Below are positions 48,517-58,200 of a stretch of 64,000 bases of DNA, in pieces. The translations under genes were made by a program, and so were the position numbers. Numbering within the stretch: the stretch's first letter is position 1; each line of letters opens with the position of its first letter. The notes beneath the pieces were generated by a model. It did no database searches and had not been told where the DNA came from. It saw nothing but the letters and a program-made list of their open reading frames with translations. The stretch lies in NCBI RefSeq assembly GCF_007000325.2, contig NZ_CP117267.1, positions 1,302,001 through 1,366,000 on the forward strand, read 5' to 3'. This DNA is from Rhizobium rhododendri (GTDB lineage: Bacteria; Pseudomonadota; Alphaproteobacteria; Rhizobiales; Rhizobiaceae).

Positions 48517-49515
48517 GTGCTCATTTCCCAGATCAAAGGTGCAGACGGCGCGATAACAGTCGCCGTCCGCAACGAACCGGGCGAAACCGCCAAGGCCGTC
48601 AAGGGTGCCGCCAGCGTCTATGCGCTCGCGATCGAGGCTGCCGATGGTGGAAAATCACTCTCCGAAGTCATCGCCGCCCATGGGCTGGGTGAGACTGTCG
48701 ACCTCGACAAAGCCTATGCCGAAGGCAGGTTCCTGCCGCCAATCACGCATCCGGACGCTGCCCACCTGCACCTGACAGGCACGGGCCTTACCCATCTGGG
48801 TTCGGCTGCCACCCGCGATTCCATGCACAAGAAGACATCCGAAGAGGCTGAGGAAACCCTCACCGATTCCATGAAGATGTTCCGCATGGGCCTTGAGAAC
48901 GGCAAGCCGAAGAACGGCGAAAAGGGTGTCCAGCCCGAGTGGTTCTACAAGGGCAACGGCAACGAGGCCGCAGCCCCCGGCGCACCCTTGGTCTCGCCCT
49001 CTTTCGCGCTCGACGGCGGTGAAGAGCCTGAAATGGCCGGCATCTATGTCATCGGCAAAGACGGCACGCCGTTCCGCATCGGCTTTGCGCTGTCGAACGA
49101 ATTCTCCGATCACGTGACGGAGCGGATCAACTACCTCTACCTCGCGCATTCCAAGCTGCGGCCCGCCAGTTTCGGCCCGGAAATCCGCATCGGCGCTGCG
49201 CCCGACGATATCAGGGGCACGTCGAAAATCACCCGCGATGGCAAGGTCATTTTCGAAAAGCCTTTCCTGTCGGGCGAAGCGAACATGTCGCACACCTTCG
49301 CCAATCTCGAATATCATCACTTCAAGTACGGCCTGTTCCGCGCCCCCGGCGACGTTCACGTCCACATGTTCGGCACGGCGACGCTGTCGTTTGCGGACGG
49401 TATCAAGCCACAGGCCGGCGATGTTTTCGAGATCGAGGTTGCGGATTTCGGCCTGCCACTGCGCAATCCGCTCGCCGTAGCCGCGGAAACAGACGTGACG
49501 GTTCGCCAGCTCTAG
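48517..49515 (+). CDS. gguC: GguC / AraD1 family protein (FAH-like fold)
   Basis: A 332-residue cytoplasmic protein of the GguC/AraD1 family. The C-terminal half has the fumarylacetoacetate-hydrolase-like fold: YVIGKDGTPFRIGFALSNEFSDH, LRPASFGPEIRIG and FKYGLFRAPGDVHVHMFGT. The family is linked to 2-keto-3-deoxy-sugar-acid conversion, probably L-2-keto-3-deoxyarabonate dehydration in the non-phosphorylating L-arabinose pathway; the biochemical role of GguC itself is not settled. It uses a GTG start behind AGAAGGACAAGG. Its position between the transporter and a sugar-acid dehydratase supports the pathway role. Confidence 0.9.
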   Translation: MLISQIKGADGAITVAVRNEPGETAKAVKGAASVYALAIEAADGGKSLSEVIAAHGLGETVDLDKAYAEGRFLPPITHPDAAHLHLTGTGLTHLGSAATRDSMHKKTSEEAEETLTDSMKMFRMGLENGKPKNGEKGVQPEWFYKGNGNEAAAPGAPLVSPSFALDGGEEPEMAGIYVIGKDGTPFRIGFALSNEFSDHVTERINYLYLAHSKLRPASFGPEIRIGAAPDDIRGTSKITRDGKVIFEKPFLSGEANMSHTFANLEYHHFKYGLFRAPGDVHVHMFGTATLSFADGIKPQAGDVFEIEVADFGLPLRNPLAVAAETDVTVRQL

Positions 49516-49572
49516 AGACTTATGCTCCGGCCCGAGAGGGATGATCCGGAACGCCCCCAAGGACGATGTGAC

Positions 49573-51312
49573 ATGCACAAGAAAGCAGAATGGCCGCGCC
49601 GGTTGAGATCGCAGGAGTGGTACGGCGGCACCAGCCGTGACGTGATCTACCACCGTGGCTGGATGAAGAACCAGGGCTATCCGCACGACCTGTTTGACGG
49701 ACGGCCGGTCATCGGCATCCTCAACACCTGGTCGGACATGACCCCGTGCAACGGCCACCTTCGCGAGCTCGCGGAGAAGGTCAAGGCCGGTGTCTGGGAG
49801 GCCGGCGGCTTCCCGATGGAAGTGCCGGTATTCTCGGCTTCCGAAAACACCTTCCGCCCGACCGCGATGATGTACCGCAACCTCGCTGCACTGGCGATCG
49901 AGGAAACCATCCGTGGCCAGCCGATGGACGGCTGCGTGCTGCTCGTCGGCTGCGACAAGACAACGCCGTCGCTGATCATGGCAGCCGCTTCCGTCGACCT
50001 GCCGTCGATCGTCGTCACCGGCGGCCCGATGCTGAACGGCTATTTCCGTGGCGAGCGCGTCGGCTCGGGCACCCATCTCTGGAAGTTCTCCGAGATGGTG
50101 AAGGCCGGCGAGATGACGCAGGAGGAGTTCCTCGAGGCAGAAGCGTCGATGAGCCGTTCTTCCGGAACCTGCAACACCATGGGCACCGCCTCGACCATGG
50201 CGTCGATGGCCGAAGCCCTCGGCATGGCGCTGTCGGGCAACGCCGCGATCCCCGGCGTAGACAGCCGCCGCAAGGTGATGGCGCAGCTGACAGGCCGCCG
50301 CATCGTCGAGATGGTCAAGGACGACCTGAAGCCTTCCGACATCATGACCAAGGAAGCCTTCGAGAACGCCATCCGCACCAATGCGGCCATCGGCGGCTCC
50401 ACCAATGCCGTCATCCACCTGCTTGCCATGGCCGGTCGTGTTGGTATCGATCTTTCGCTGGACGACTGGGACCGTTGCGGCCGCGACGTACCGACCATCG
50501 TCAACCTGATGCCGTCGGGCAAGTACCTCATGGAGGAGTTCTTCTACGCCGGCGGTCTGCCTGTCGTTCTGAAGCGCCTCGGCGAAGCGGGCCTGCTGCA
50601 CAAGGACGCGCTGACCGTCTCGGGCGAGACGATCTGGAACGAGGTCAAGGACGTTGTCAACTGGAACGAGGACGTCATCCTGCCGGCCGACAAGGCGCTG
50701 ACCCAGTCTGGCGGTATCGTCGTCGTGCGCGGCAACCTGGCTCCCAAGGGCGCGGTATTGAAGCCATCCGCTGCTTCGCCGCATCTGCTCGTCCACCGCG
50801 GTCGGGCTGTCGTGTTCGAGGATATCGACGACTACAAGGCGAAGATCAACGACGACACGCTCGATATCGACGAGACCTGCGTCATGGTCATGAAGAACTG
50901 CGGCCCGAAGGGATATCCCGGCATGGCCGAGGTCGGCAACATGGGCCTGCCGCCGAAGGTGCTGAAAAAGGGCATCACCGACATGGTCCGCATCTCGGAC
51001 GCTCGCATGTCCGGCACTGCCTACGGTACCGTCGTGCTTCACACATCGCCGGAAGCCGCTGTCGGCGGCCCGCTGGCTGTCGTGAAGAATGGCGATATGA
51101 TCGAGTTGGACGTGCCCAACCGGCGCCTGCATCTCGACATTTCCGAGGCGGAACTGGCAGAGCGGCTGGCCGCATGGCAGCCGAACCACGACTTGCCAAC
51201 GTCCGGCTACGCCTTCCTGCACCAGCAGCATGTCGAAGGTGCCGATACCGGCGCCGATCTCGACTTCCTCAAGGGCTGTCGCGGCAATGCGGTCGGCAAA
51301 GACAGCCACTAA
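49573..51312 (+). CDS. IlvD/Edd-family sugar-acid dehydratase, likely L-arabonate dehydratase
   Basis: A 579-residue Fe-S dehydratase. Cluster ligands are visible in NTWSDMTPCNGHL, LVGCDKTTPSLIMAAA and SRSSGTCNTMGTASTMASM; the Mg2+/substrate region KNCGPKGYPGMAEVGNMGLP and SDARMSGTAYGTVVLH are also present. The starting sequence LRSQEWYGGTSRDVIYHRGWMKNQGYP is typical of pentonate dehydratases and not of IlvD or Edd. It would convert L-arabonate to L-2-keto-3-deoxyarabonate, upstream of the GguC-type step. ATG at 49573 chosen. It shares the gguC transcript and is followed by a terminator. Confidence 0.85.
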   Translation: MHKKAEWPRRLRSQEWYGGTSRDVIYHRGWMKNQGYPHDLFDGRPVIGILNTWSDMTPCNGHLRELAEKVKAGVWEAGGFPMEVPVFSASENTFRPTAMMYRNLAALAIEETIRGQPMDGCVLLVGCDKTTPSLIMAAASVDLPSIVVTGGPMLNGYFRGERVGSGTHLWKFSEMVKAGEMTQEEFLEAEASMSRSSGTCNTMGTASTMASMAEALGMALSGNAAIPGVDSRRKVMAQLTGRRIVEMVKDDLKPSDIMTKEAFENAIRTNAAIGGSTNAVIHLLAMAGRVGIDLSLDDWDRCGRDVPTIVNLMPSGKYLMEEFFYAGGLPVVLKRLGEAGLLHKDALTVSGETIWNEVKDVVNWNEDVILPADKALTQSGGIVVVRGNLAPKGAVLKPSAASPHLLVHRGRAVVFEDIDDYKAKINDDTLDIDETCVMVMKNCGPKGYPGMAEVGNMGLPPKVLKKGITDMVRISDARMSGTAYGTVVLHTSPEAAVGGPLAVVKNGDMIELDVPNRRLHLDISEAELAERLAAWQPNHDLPTSGYAFLHQQHVEGADTGADLDFLKGCRGNAVGKDSH

Positions 51313-51337
51313 AAGCCATCCAGATATGATATCGACG

Positions 51338-51366
51338 AAAGGCGGGGCCATAACCCCGCCTTTTCC
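51338..51366 (+). terminator. rho-independent terminator of the chvE-ggu unit
   Basis: A stem of 10 bp (51338-51347 with 51354-51363, including three A-T pairs) is followed by TTTTCC. It closes the sugar operon. Confidence 0.85.
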
Positions 51367-51425
51367 TTATCTGCAATTGGCCAAGACTTTGCCGGCGGGC
51401 GAGGCGGCTTCCGGCTAACTACGCT

Positions 51426-52853
51426 TTACCCGACAGCGCTCCAGAAACCATGCTTCTTGCCATGCCTTCGCTTCAGCGCCGCGACATAGACAGCATGATC
51501 CGGGAACGCCCCAAAATCGGCGATATGGCTTGCGAGCATTGCGCAGGTGGCAAGGTGCCGGGCGGCGTGGCGATAGCGGCTGGAGCGGCCGCCCTCCAGC
51601 GAGAAGTCGATCATCGCCCGCAACAGGATGGTGGCCGCCAGCGGTTGTTTTTCCTGCAGCCAGTCGGCAGCTTTGGCCAGGATCTCGTAGAGGTCGCCGT
51701 CGATCTCCCCAGCGCGGGCAAGCACGAGCTTTGCCGCTTCCGCCGGCGCCGGCCATCCCTCGTAAAACATCAGCGCCGTATGGACATCCTCGAAGTCGGC
51801 CACATAGGCGAAGGCCTTTTCCTCGGCCTCGATATCGTCGAAATCCGGCAGGCGCTTGATGAACGCCTTCAGGTGTTCGACGCTCAGGTTCCGCTCGAAA
51901 CACTGCCAGCGAAAAGCTTGCGCCTCCGCCTTGCGGTCGAGCGCCTCCAGCGTCTCGATGCGCAAATGCTGCCACTCGATATCCAGCGCGGGGCGTCCCG
52001 TCGGCGGCGCCTTGTCGAGCGCCTCTAGCGCTTCCGCCGCCCGCCCGGCCGCAAGCAGCCGCGCGGCAATATCGGCGGCAATGGCAGGCACGGTCTGCGA
52101 CTTTTCACTGTGCTGACGGACAAAGGCATCGACGTCCCCCTCGGCATCGGCGATCTGCTGCAGCGCGATGCGGACGGCGGAGTCCCGATGGCGGGCCTCG
52201 ATCTCGTCGGCATAAATCGGCCCGCTCATGCCCCAGCCGATGGCGACGCGGTCTTTGGGCACCTCGAGCTGCTCCTGCTGCCATCCGTCCAGAAGCTTCT
52301 TGAGTTGCGCCAGCCCGGTCTGCCCCAACGCCGGTGCAAGCGCCGGGATCAGCGGATCGCATTCGCCATACTCGTTGCGCCTGATCGCGCCAAATACCTG
52401 TTCCGGCAGCCTCTTGTGGTGGGAAGCGCTTGGGGCGATGGTGCCGAGATCGACGCAAGCAGCATGAAAACTGCCGATGATCACCCCATTGCTGTCGTCG
52501 CATCGCGCAAAGATTGAACCGGCTAGCTCGAGAAAGCGCCACAAAAGGTCCATCGCCTCGTCAGGATCGCCATCGGCGATGGTGCCTGAAATCATCGTAC
52601 GCTGCGTTTCGAGGTCGCTCTTAAGGGCCTTGATCTTGCGCCAGTCGATGTAGGTTTTCGCCCGGTCGATGGACGACAGCCGCTTGCGCACCTCGCGCGC
52701 CACCTCGGCCGTGCTCTGCGCACCCGCCAGCTCCAGGCGAAGCCGCCGCTTGTGCGCCGCGTTGCCCATGCTGATCTCGATCAGCAATTCGGACAGCCGC
52801 CCGGCGCCGAGCGCCTCGAGGTTCTTCGCATTCAACGTCGTCTTGGCGGCCAT
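51426..52853 (-). CDS. DUF6880 family protein
   Basis: A 475-residue mostly alpha-helical cytoplasmic protein that I place in DUF6880 from its N-terminal block (LSELLIEISMGNAAHKRRLRLELAG, AKTYIDWRKIKALKSDLETQ). The middle and C-terminal parts look like helical hairpins of a TPR-like solenoid, for example AADIAARLLAAGRAAEALEALDKAP and HLRIETLEALDRKAEAQAFRW. The C-terminus carries ARHLATCAMLASHIADFGAFPDHAVYVAALKRRHGKKHGFW, a basic tail. It may be a scaffold or nucleic-acid-associated protein; no function is established. Confidence 0.75.
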   Translation of the reverse strand: MAAKTTLNAKNLEALGAGRLSELLIEISMGNAAHKRRLRLELAGAQSTAEVAREVRKRLSSIDRAKTYIDWRKIKALKSDLETQRTMISGTIADGDPDEAMDLLWRFLELAGSIFARCDDSNGVIIGSFHAACVDLGTIAPSASHHKRLPEQVFGAIRRNEYGECDPLIPALAPALGQTGLAQLKKLLDGWQQEQLEVPKDRVAIGWGMSGPIYADEIEARHRDSAVRIALQQIADAEGDVDAFVRQHSEKSQTVPAIAADIAARLLAAGRAAEALEALDKAPPTGRPALDIEWQHLRIETLEALDRKAEAQAFRWQCFERNLSVEHLKAFIKRLPDFDDIEAEEKAFAYVADFEDVHTALMFYEGWPAPAEAAKLVLARAGEIDGDLYEILAKAADWLQEKQPLAATILLRAMIDFSLEGGRSSRYRHAARHLATCAMLASHIADFGAFPDHAVYVAALKRRHGKKHGFWSAVG

Positions 52854-53054
52854 GAAACATCTGCTTCTTTGGTTTCGATCCGGGTGTGCGGAGCCGGCAG
52901 ATTAACGGCGCCAAGGGCAGGGGGCAATCGCGTTCGCCACCCAGATGCAGCCCAAGCGCATCCCGTCAGAGCGGTTTTTGCAAGAAGAAACAACAGCCTC
53001 GCCACGCCAGCCGATAAAAATGCGCACTAAGCCAAAACACCCGCCGGCAGGGGG

Positions 53055-53082
53055 TTGCATCGCCAAGAGAATCCTTTATATG
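53055..53082 (+). promoter_or_regulatory. probable sigma-70 promoter of tRNA-Gln
   Basis: TTGCAT (53055-53060), a 16-bp spacer and TATATG (53077-53082) lie 46 bp upstream of the tRNA, at a normal distance for a short 5' leader. Confidence 0.45.
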
Positions 53083-53127
53083 ACGACGCACCGGCGAAGA
53101 CCTGAGGCATGCCACAGGGATCTCTAT

Positions 53128-53201
53128 TGGGGAATAGTTCAACGGTAGAACGACGGACTCTGACTCCGTTAATCTTGGTTCGAATCCAGGTTCCCCAGCC
53201 A
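53128..53201 (+). tRNA. tRNA-Gln (CTG)
   Basis: A complete 74-nt tRNA. The acceptor stem TGGGGAA pairs with TTCCCCA, followed by G and an encoded CCA. The anticodon arm ACGGA-CTCTGAC-TCCGT gives anticodon CTG. The T-arm contains GGTTCGAATCC. A promoter-like TTGCAT-N16-TATATG lies upstream. The sequence immediately after the tRNA turns sharply AT-rich, as often seen where foreign DNA has entered beside a tRNA gene. Confidence 0.96.
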
Positions 53202-53395
53202 ATTTTGTAAAATTCACGTTGCTTTTAAGATTTGTATCAGAACAGATTTTGCCTATCGGGCGATCGTGAATTGCATCTGCATAAAAATGTTTTGCTATAG
53301 CGTTTCCATGCAACTTCTATCCGAGAATTTTAGCTACTAAAACAAGCGTTTTTCTTTGGCAAATTTCCGGAAGCTATTGCCTTCTCAGTGTGCCA

Positions 53396-54982
53396 ATGGC
53401 GCATGCAAGCATCGGTTGGGAGCGCAATTTGAATAGAGATATTGGGAGTCTGGGGGAGGGATTCTTCGACCAACTTATTGTGCACACCCCGGGGCTGGTC
53501 TGCAATAAGGTTCAGGCCGATAAGCGTGGCTGGGACTTTCTCGTTGAGTTTCCTTCGAAATCCTTAAATTCGCTACCCTTGGATATGCAACCTCCGCCTC
53601 TGTCTGCCTTTGTGCAAGTAAAGAGTACCGAAAATCGAAATCTGTCGCCCCGCATAAGGCTCTCCAACGCCCGTCGCTTTTTGCTGAGGCCGGACCCATG
53701 TTTTTTCGTACTTTTTGTCTACGAAAAAGGTAAACGGGAGCCTTTCAAAGCGTACTTAAAACATTTCTGGTCTGAGCTGATTGAGCAGACTGTGCGTGCG
53801 CTACGCACAGCGGAGAAAGACGGTCGCACCAAATTGAACTTGACCATGATGCCGGTGAATTTCGACGAGTCCCATCAGATTTCTTTCGATAATATAAGCG
53901 ATCAGATGCTAAGAGCGATAAACGACATCAAAGGGCACTATGCTTCCGAAAAAGGAAGGTTGACTTATTTCTCTGGCGCGGAAGGTGGTTTGGGGTCGTG
54001 CAGCCTAGCCTTCGACGAAAGCGTATCCGATGATGATCTTATCGATCTCGCTTTGGGACTAAGAGCCAGTGTTCCGATTGACCGTTTCGCACCTAATTCG
54101 AAGCGATTTGGAATAACACTGCCGTTGCCGGGGGTGAGGGATGGACCAGGAGAGATTTCTCTGGAGGTGAAGCCTTCGTGCTCTGCGACACTTATTTTGT
54201 CAGGGCAGAGTTTTGATGACATCATCATGCCCGTCGATTTTTATGCACCAACCGCGTTTCCTTGGATTAGACATGAACTAATTCGTTACCGAATAAAGAA
54301 TTCTTTTTTAGATTTTATCTTTCATCCTGCGAGCATGACCGCAAGTAAAATCGAGATTGATCTACCCTCCGGGGCTTCGTTATCGATCCATGACTTCGAA
54401 CGCTTTTTAAGTCTGTTCGTGACATTGCGCGGGAAATCAGTAACTTCACAGATATGGTTCGAAGATAGTATGAAGATGTGGGGGACGATGGAGGTTCCAT
54501 CGATCAGACCGAGCGAAGATATTACCGGCTGGACAGCGCATCTTCATTTTCTTCGGCACTTTATCGAAAAGGCTTCTCATTTCGTCGAGGGCGTCAATTT
54601 ATCCCAGACTCAAATGATTGACGCGTCCGAGGAAGTTTTCGAATTTATGTTTCTTTTGAACAGCCCCACGATGAATGCAAACGGTCAGATTGAAAAATTA
54701 CCTACCCTAAGCGCACAATATCGAATATTTCATCCGCTTATGGTTCAGGTGGGTCTGTTCTGTTTTTGCTGTTTGGTATCGCGACTGAGTACCGCGATTT
54801 GCGAAGAAGATGAGCGCATCAACATTTCTATGAGCGAACCGAGTCATCTAGCGAGTTATATTCTGAAAGCGAATGAGGGCATAACTGCCCAGTTGCTGGC
54901 TGACATTGAGCAACGCGCGAAATCTTTTGACGGGGAAGTCGCAAATATTATCCTCGCTGCTCCCCCCTTAGTTCGCGCCTAA
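53396..54982 (+). CDS. unknown protein with N-terminal PD-(D/E)XK-like nuclease domain
   Basis: A 528-residue protein with no match I can name. Residues 15-110 fit a restriction-endonuclease-like fold: E21 in GSLGEGFFDQLI, D47 in RGWDFLVEF, and Q74-x-K76 in FVQVKST, then ARRFLLRPDPCFFVLFVYE. This resembles DUF4365/Mrr-type cores. Residues 110-528 are of unknown fold, with beta-rich stretches and a late hydrophobic patch LMVQVGLFCFCCLVSRL. The gene is AT-rich with rare rhizobial codons (TTA, ATA, AGA), unlike its neighbours, and follows tRNA-Gln, so recent transfer is likely. A GTG two codons upstream is an alternative start. A stand-alone defence or toxin role is plausible but unproven. Confidence 0.8.
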   Translation: MAHASIGWERNLNRDIGSLGEGFFDQLIVHTPGLVCNKVQADKRGWDFLVEFPSKSLNSLPLDMQPPPLSAFVQVKSTENRNLSPRIRLSNARRFLLRPDPCFFVLFVYEKGKREPFKAYLKHFWSELIEQTVRALRTAEKDGRTKLNLTMMPVNFDESHQISFDNISDQMLRAINDIKGHYASEKGRLTYFSGAEGGLGSCSLAFDESVSDDDLIDLALGLRASVPIDRFAPNSKRFGITLPLPGVRDGPGEISLEVKPSCSATLILSGQSFDDIIMPVDFYAPTAFPWIRHELIRYRIKNSFLDFIFHPASMTASKIEIDLPSGASLSIHDFERFLSLFVTLRGKSVTSQIWFEDSMKMWGTMEVPSIRPSEDITGWTAHLHFLRHFIEKASHFVEGVNLSQTQMIDASEEVFEFMFLLNSPTMNANGQIEKLPTLSAQYRIFHPLMVQVGLFCFCCLVSRLSTAICEEDERINISMSEPSHLASYILKANEGITAQLLADIEQRAKSFDGEVANIILAAPPLVRA

Positions 54983-55205
54983 GCAGCTCCGTATTTAATA
55001 CACCATACACCCCATCCCCGACAGCCCCGTGCAAGCTCATCCTCCCATAACCGCCTCAGGTCGGGGAACGTGGCGAGTCTTTGTGCGCGTCCTGTAAGCG
55101 GCCGAGCTGTGAGGGCGTTCGGGGTCCCCTGTGATTTCGGGCGTGCATTGTTCGCGGGGGCGCGGGCAGGGCTTCGCGGCTGTCAAGATATCAAAGGGGT
55201 TCCAC

Positions 55206-58200
55206 ATGATTTCGCCGATTTCCTCGCTGAGCGCCACGCAGATCAGGGCGCTTGCGACCACGACTATCGCGGCCTGGACGACCAACGACATTTCGGCGTT
55301 GTCGACGACGCAGATCAAGGCGCTCTCGGCAGCGCAGGTCGCGGCCCTGGAAACGGAAGACCTTGCTTCCTTCTCGACAGCCCAGCTCTCCGCCATCTCG
55401 GCAACCTCGATCACCAGCCTCAGCCTCGACCAGCTGGCCATACTCACCACCGACAAGATCGGCGGCCTCGCGGCGACGCAGATCGCGGCGCTGAAGACCG
55501 CACAGATCGGCGCGCTCGACGCGCAGCAGATCGAGGCGCTGACGCCCGCCCAGGTGGCATCCCTCAGTGCCGGCCAGATCGCAGCACTGTCGACGGACGA
55601 TATCGCCGGCTTCTCGACGGCCGACATCGCCGCAATCAGCGCCAGTGCCATTACCGGGCTGTCGTCCGCCAATATCTCCGTGCTCAGCTCCGGCCAGACT
55701 GCGGCCCTCAAAACCAGCCAGATCGTCGTGCTGAGGACCAGCCAGGTTGCGGCGCTGACGACGGACCAGATCCCCGCGCTCTCGACCGCGCAGGTTGCCG
55801 CCCTCAGCGCGACGCAGGTCAGGGCCTTGCCGACCGGCGATGTCGGTGTCCTCTCCAGCGCGCAGATCGGCGCTCTCGGAACGAAGGCGATCGCCGGCCT
55901 GACGTCGGCCCAGATATCGTCGCTGTCGACGGGGCAGATCGATGCCTTCACGTCGGTGCAGATTGCCAGCCTCACCTCGCTGCAGGTCTCCGCCGTCAGC
56001 GCCGCCGGCCTCGCCACCTTCTCCTCCGGCGACATGGCGGCGATCAGCACCGTGGCGCTGGCAGGCCTGTCCACCGCCAGCATCGCAGCACTCACCTCCG
56101 ACCAGGCAGCAGCGCTGAAGACAAACCAGATCGCGGCGCTGAGAACGGGCCAGATTGCAGCGCTCACCTCCGACCAGATCCCGGGCCTGTCGACCTTGCA
56201 GATCGCCGCCCTGAGCGCATCGCAGGTGAGGATGCTGAACGGCGCCAGCATCGCCGCTTTGTCCACAGACCAGGTTGCGGCCATCAGCACCAAGGCCGTC
56301 TCGGGCCTCACCACGCAGCAGATCTCGTCGCTCTCGACAGGGCAGGCGCAGGCGCTCACTCCGGCACTGGTCGGCGTCATGACGGCAGCCCAGATCGGCG
56401 CGCTCAATACTGCTGATCTCGCCACCTTCTCGACGGCCGATATCGCCGCAATCAGCGTTGCCGCATTGCCGGGCCTCTCCACCGCCAATGTCGCCGCTCT
56501 CAGTTCCGACCAGCTTTCTGCCCTGAAGCCCACCCAGATCGCAGCCCTGAAGACAACTCAGATCGCAGCGCTCGACGCAACCCAGACACCGGCGCTGACG
56601 ACGGCGCAGGTGACCGCGCTGACTTCCCTGCAGCTCAAGGCTTTGGCGAGCACCAGCGTCAGTGCCCTGTCCGCCGACCAGATCGGCGCGCTCAATGCCA
56701 AGGCCGTCGCCGGCATGACGACCGCCCAGATCGCGGCCCTCTCCACGGATCAGGCTGCAGCGCTGACATCCAGCCAGATCGCAAGCCTCAACTCCGGCCA
56801 GATTGCAGCACTCAGCACCGCCGATATCGCGACGTTCTCGCCCGACGAAATCGCCGCCATCAGCGCGGTCGCCCTGGCAGGGCTGTCCACTGACGGTATC
56901 GCGGCGCTCACCCCGGATCAGGCGGCGGCGCTGAAGTCGGCCCAGATCGCGGCCCTGAAGTCCGGCCAGATCGCGGCCCTTTCGTCCGACCAGATTGCTG
57001 CGCTTACGACATCGCAGGTCGGCGCGCTGGTCTCGGCGCAGGTCAAGGCCTTGTCCAGCGGCGGCCTTGCGGCCCTTTCCGGCGACCAGATCACCGCGTT
57101 GAACAGCAAGGCTATCGCAGGCTTTACCTCGCTGCAGATCTCCTCCCTGTCGACGCTGCAGATCGAGGGCTTCACATCCGCCCAGGTCGCCAGCCTCAGT
57201 TCAGCGCAACTGGCAGCGCTGAGCACGGCAGACCTCGGTGTTCTGTCTACGGACGAGGTCGCGGCCATCAGCAACGCGGCGCTCTCAGGCCTTTCGAGCG
57301 CCGGCATTGCCGCCCTCTCGCCGGAACAGACGGCAGCGCTGAAGGCAACCCAGGTTGCCGCCCTGAAGACGGCGCAGATCGCAGCCTTGAGTGCCGCCCA
57401 GATTGCCGAACTCGGCACCTCGCAGGTAGCCGTGCTGACGGCAGCGCAGACCGGCGCACTGTCCAGCACCACCATCGCCGCGCTGTCGAACGAACAGATC
57501 GGAGCCCTCAGTGCCAAGGCCGTGGCAGGTCTCACGTCGGCACAGATCGCTGCCCTGTCGGTCGATCAGGTGGAATCTCTGACCTTGGCGCAGGTCGCAG
57601 GCCTCGGCTCCGCCCAGATCGCCGCCATGAGTTCAGCGGATCTCGCGGCCTTCTCTGCCGATGAAGTGGCAGCCGTCAGCACCGCAGCGCTGTCCGGCCT
57701 CTCCAGCGATGTCCTGTCGTCCCTCAGCGCCGACCAGATAGCAGCGTTGAAGACAAGCCAGATCGCGGCCCTTAAAACTGCCCAGATCGCCGGCCTTGCA
57801 TCCGGGCAGATCGGCACCCTGAGCACCACGCAGGTTGCCGCCCTCAGCGCCGCGCAGGTCACGGCTCTCTCCTCCGGCAGCGTCACGGCCCTCTCCGACG
57901 ACCAGATAGCGGCGTTGAGCGTCAAGGCGGTCGCTGGCCTGACGTCGACGCAGATCACCCTGCTATCCAGCGACCAGATCCAGTCGCTGACCTCGGCACA
58001 GGTGGCAGGCCTTGGCTCCTCCCAGATTGCCGCTCTGAGCACGGCAGGTCTCCAGGCCTTCTCGACCGACGATATCGCGGCGATCGGGACGGGTGCTCTT
58101 GCAGGCCTCTCGACCACGGCCATCGCCGCCCTCAGCCCGGATCAGGCCGCAGCGCTGAAGACGACGCAGATCGCGGCGCTGAAAAGCGCACAGATCGCGG

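Noticed and set aside
53128..55020. Integrative element at tRNA-Gln
   Set aside because: No integrase, transposase or second copy of the tRNA 3' end is visible downstream, so only a transferred single gene can be supported.
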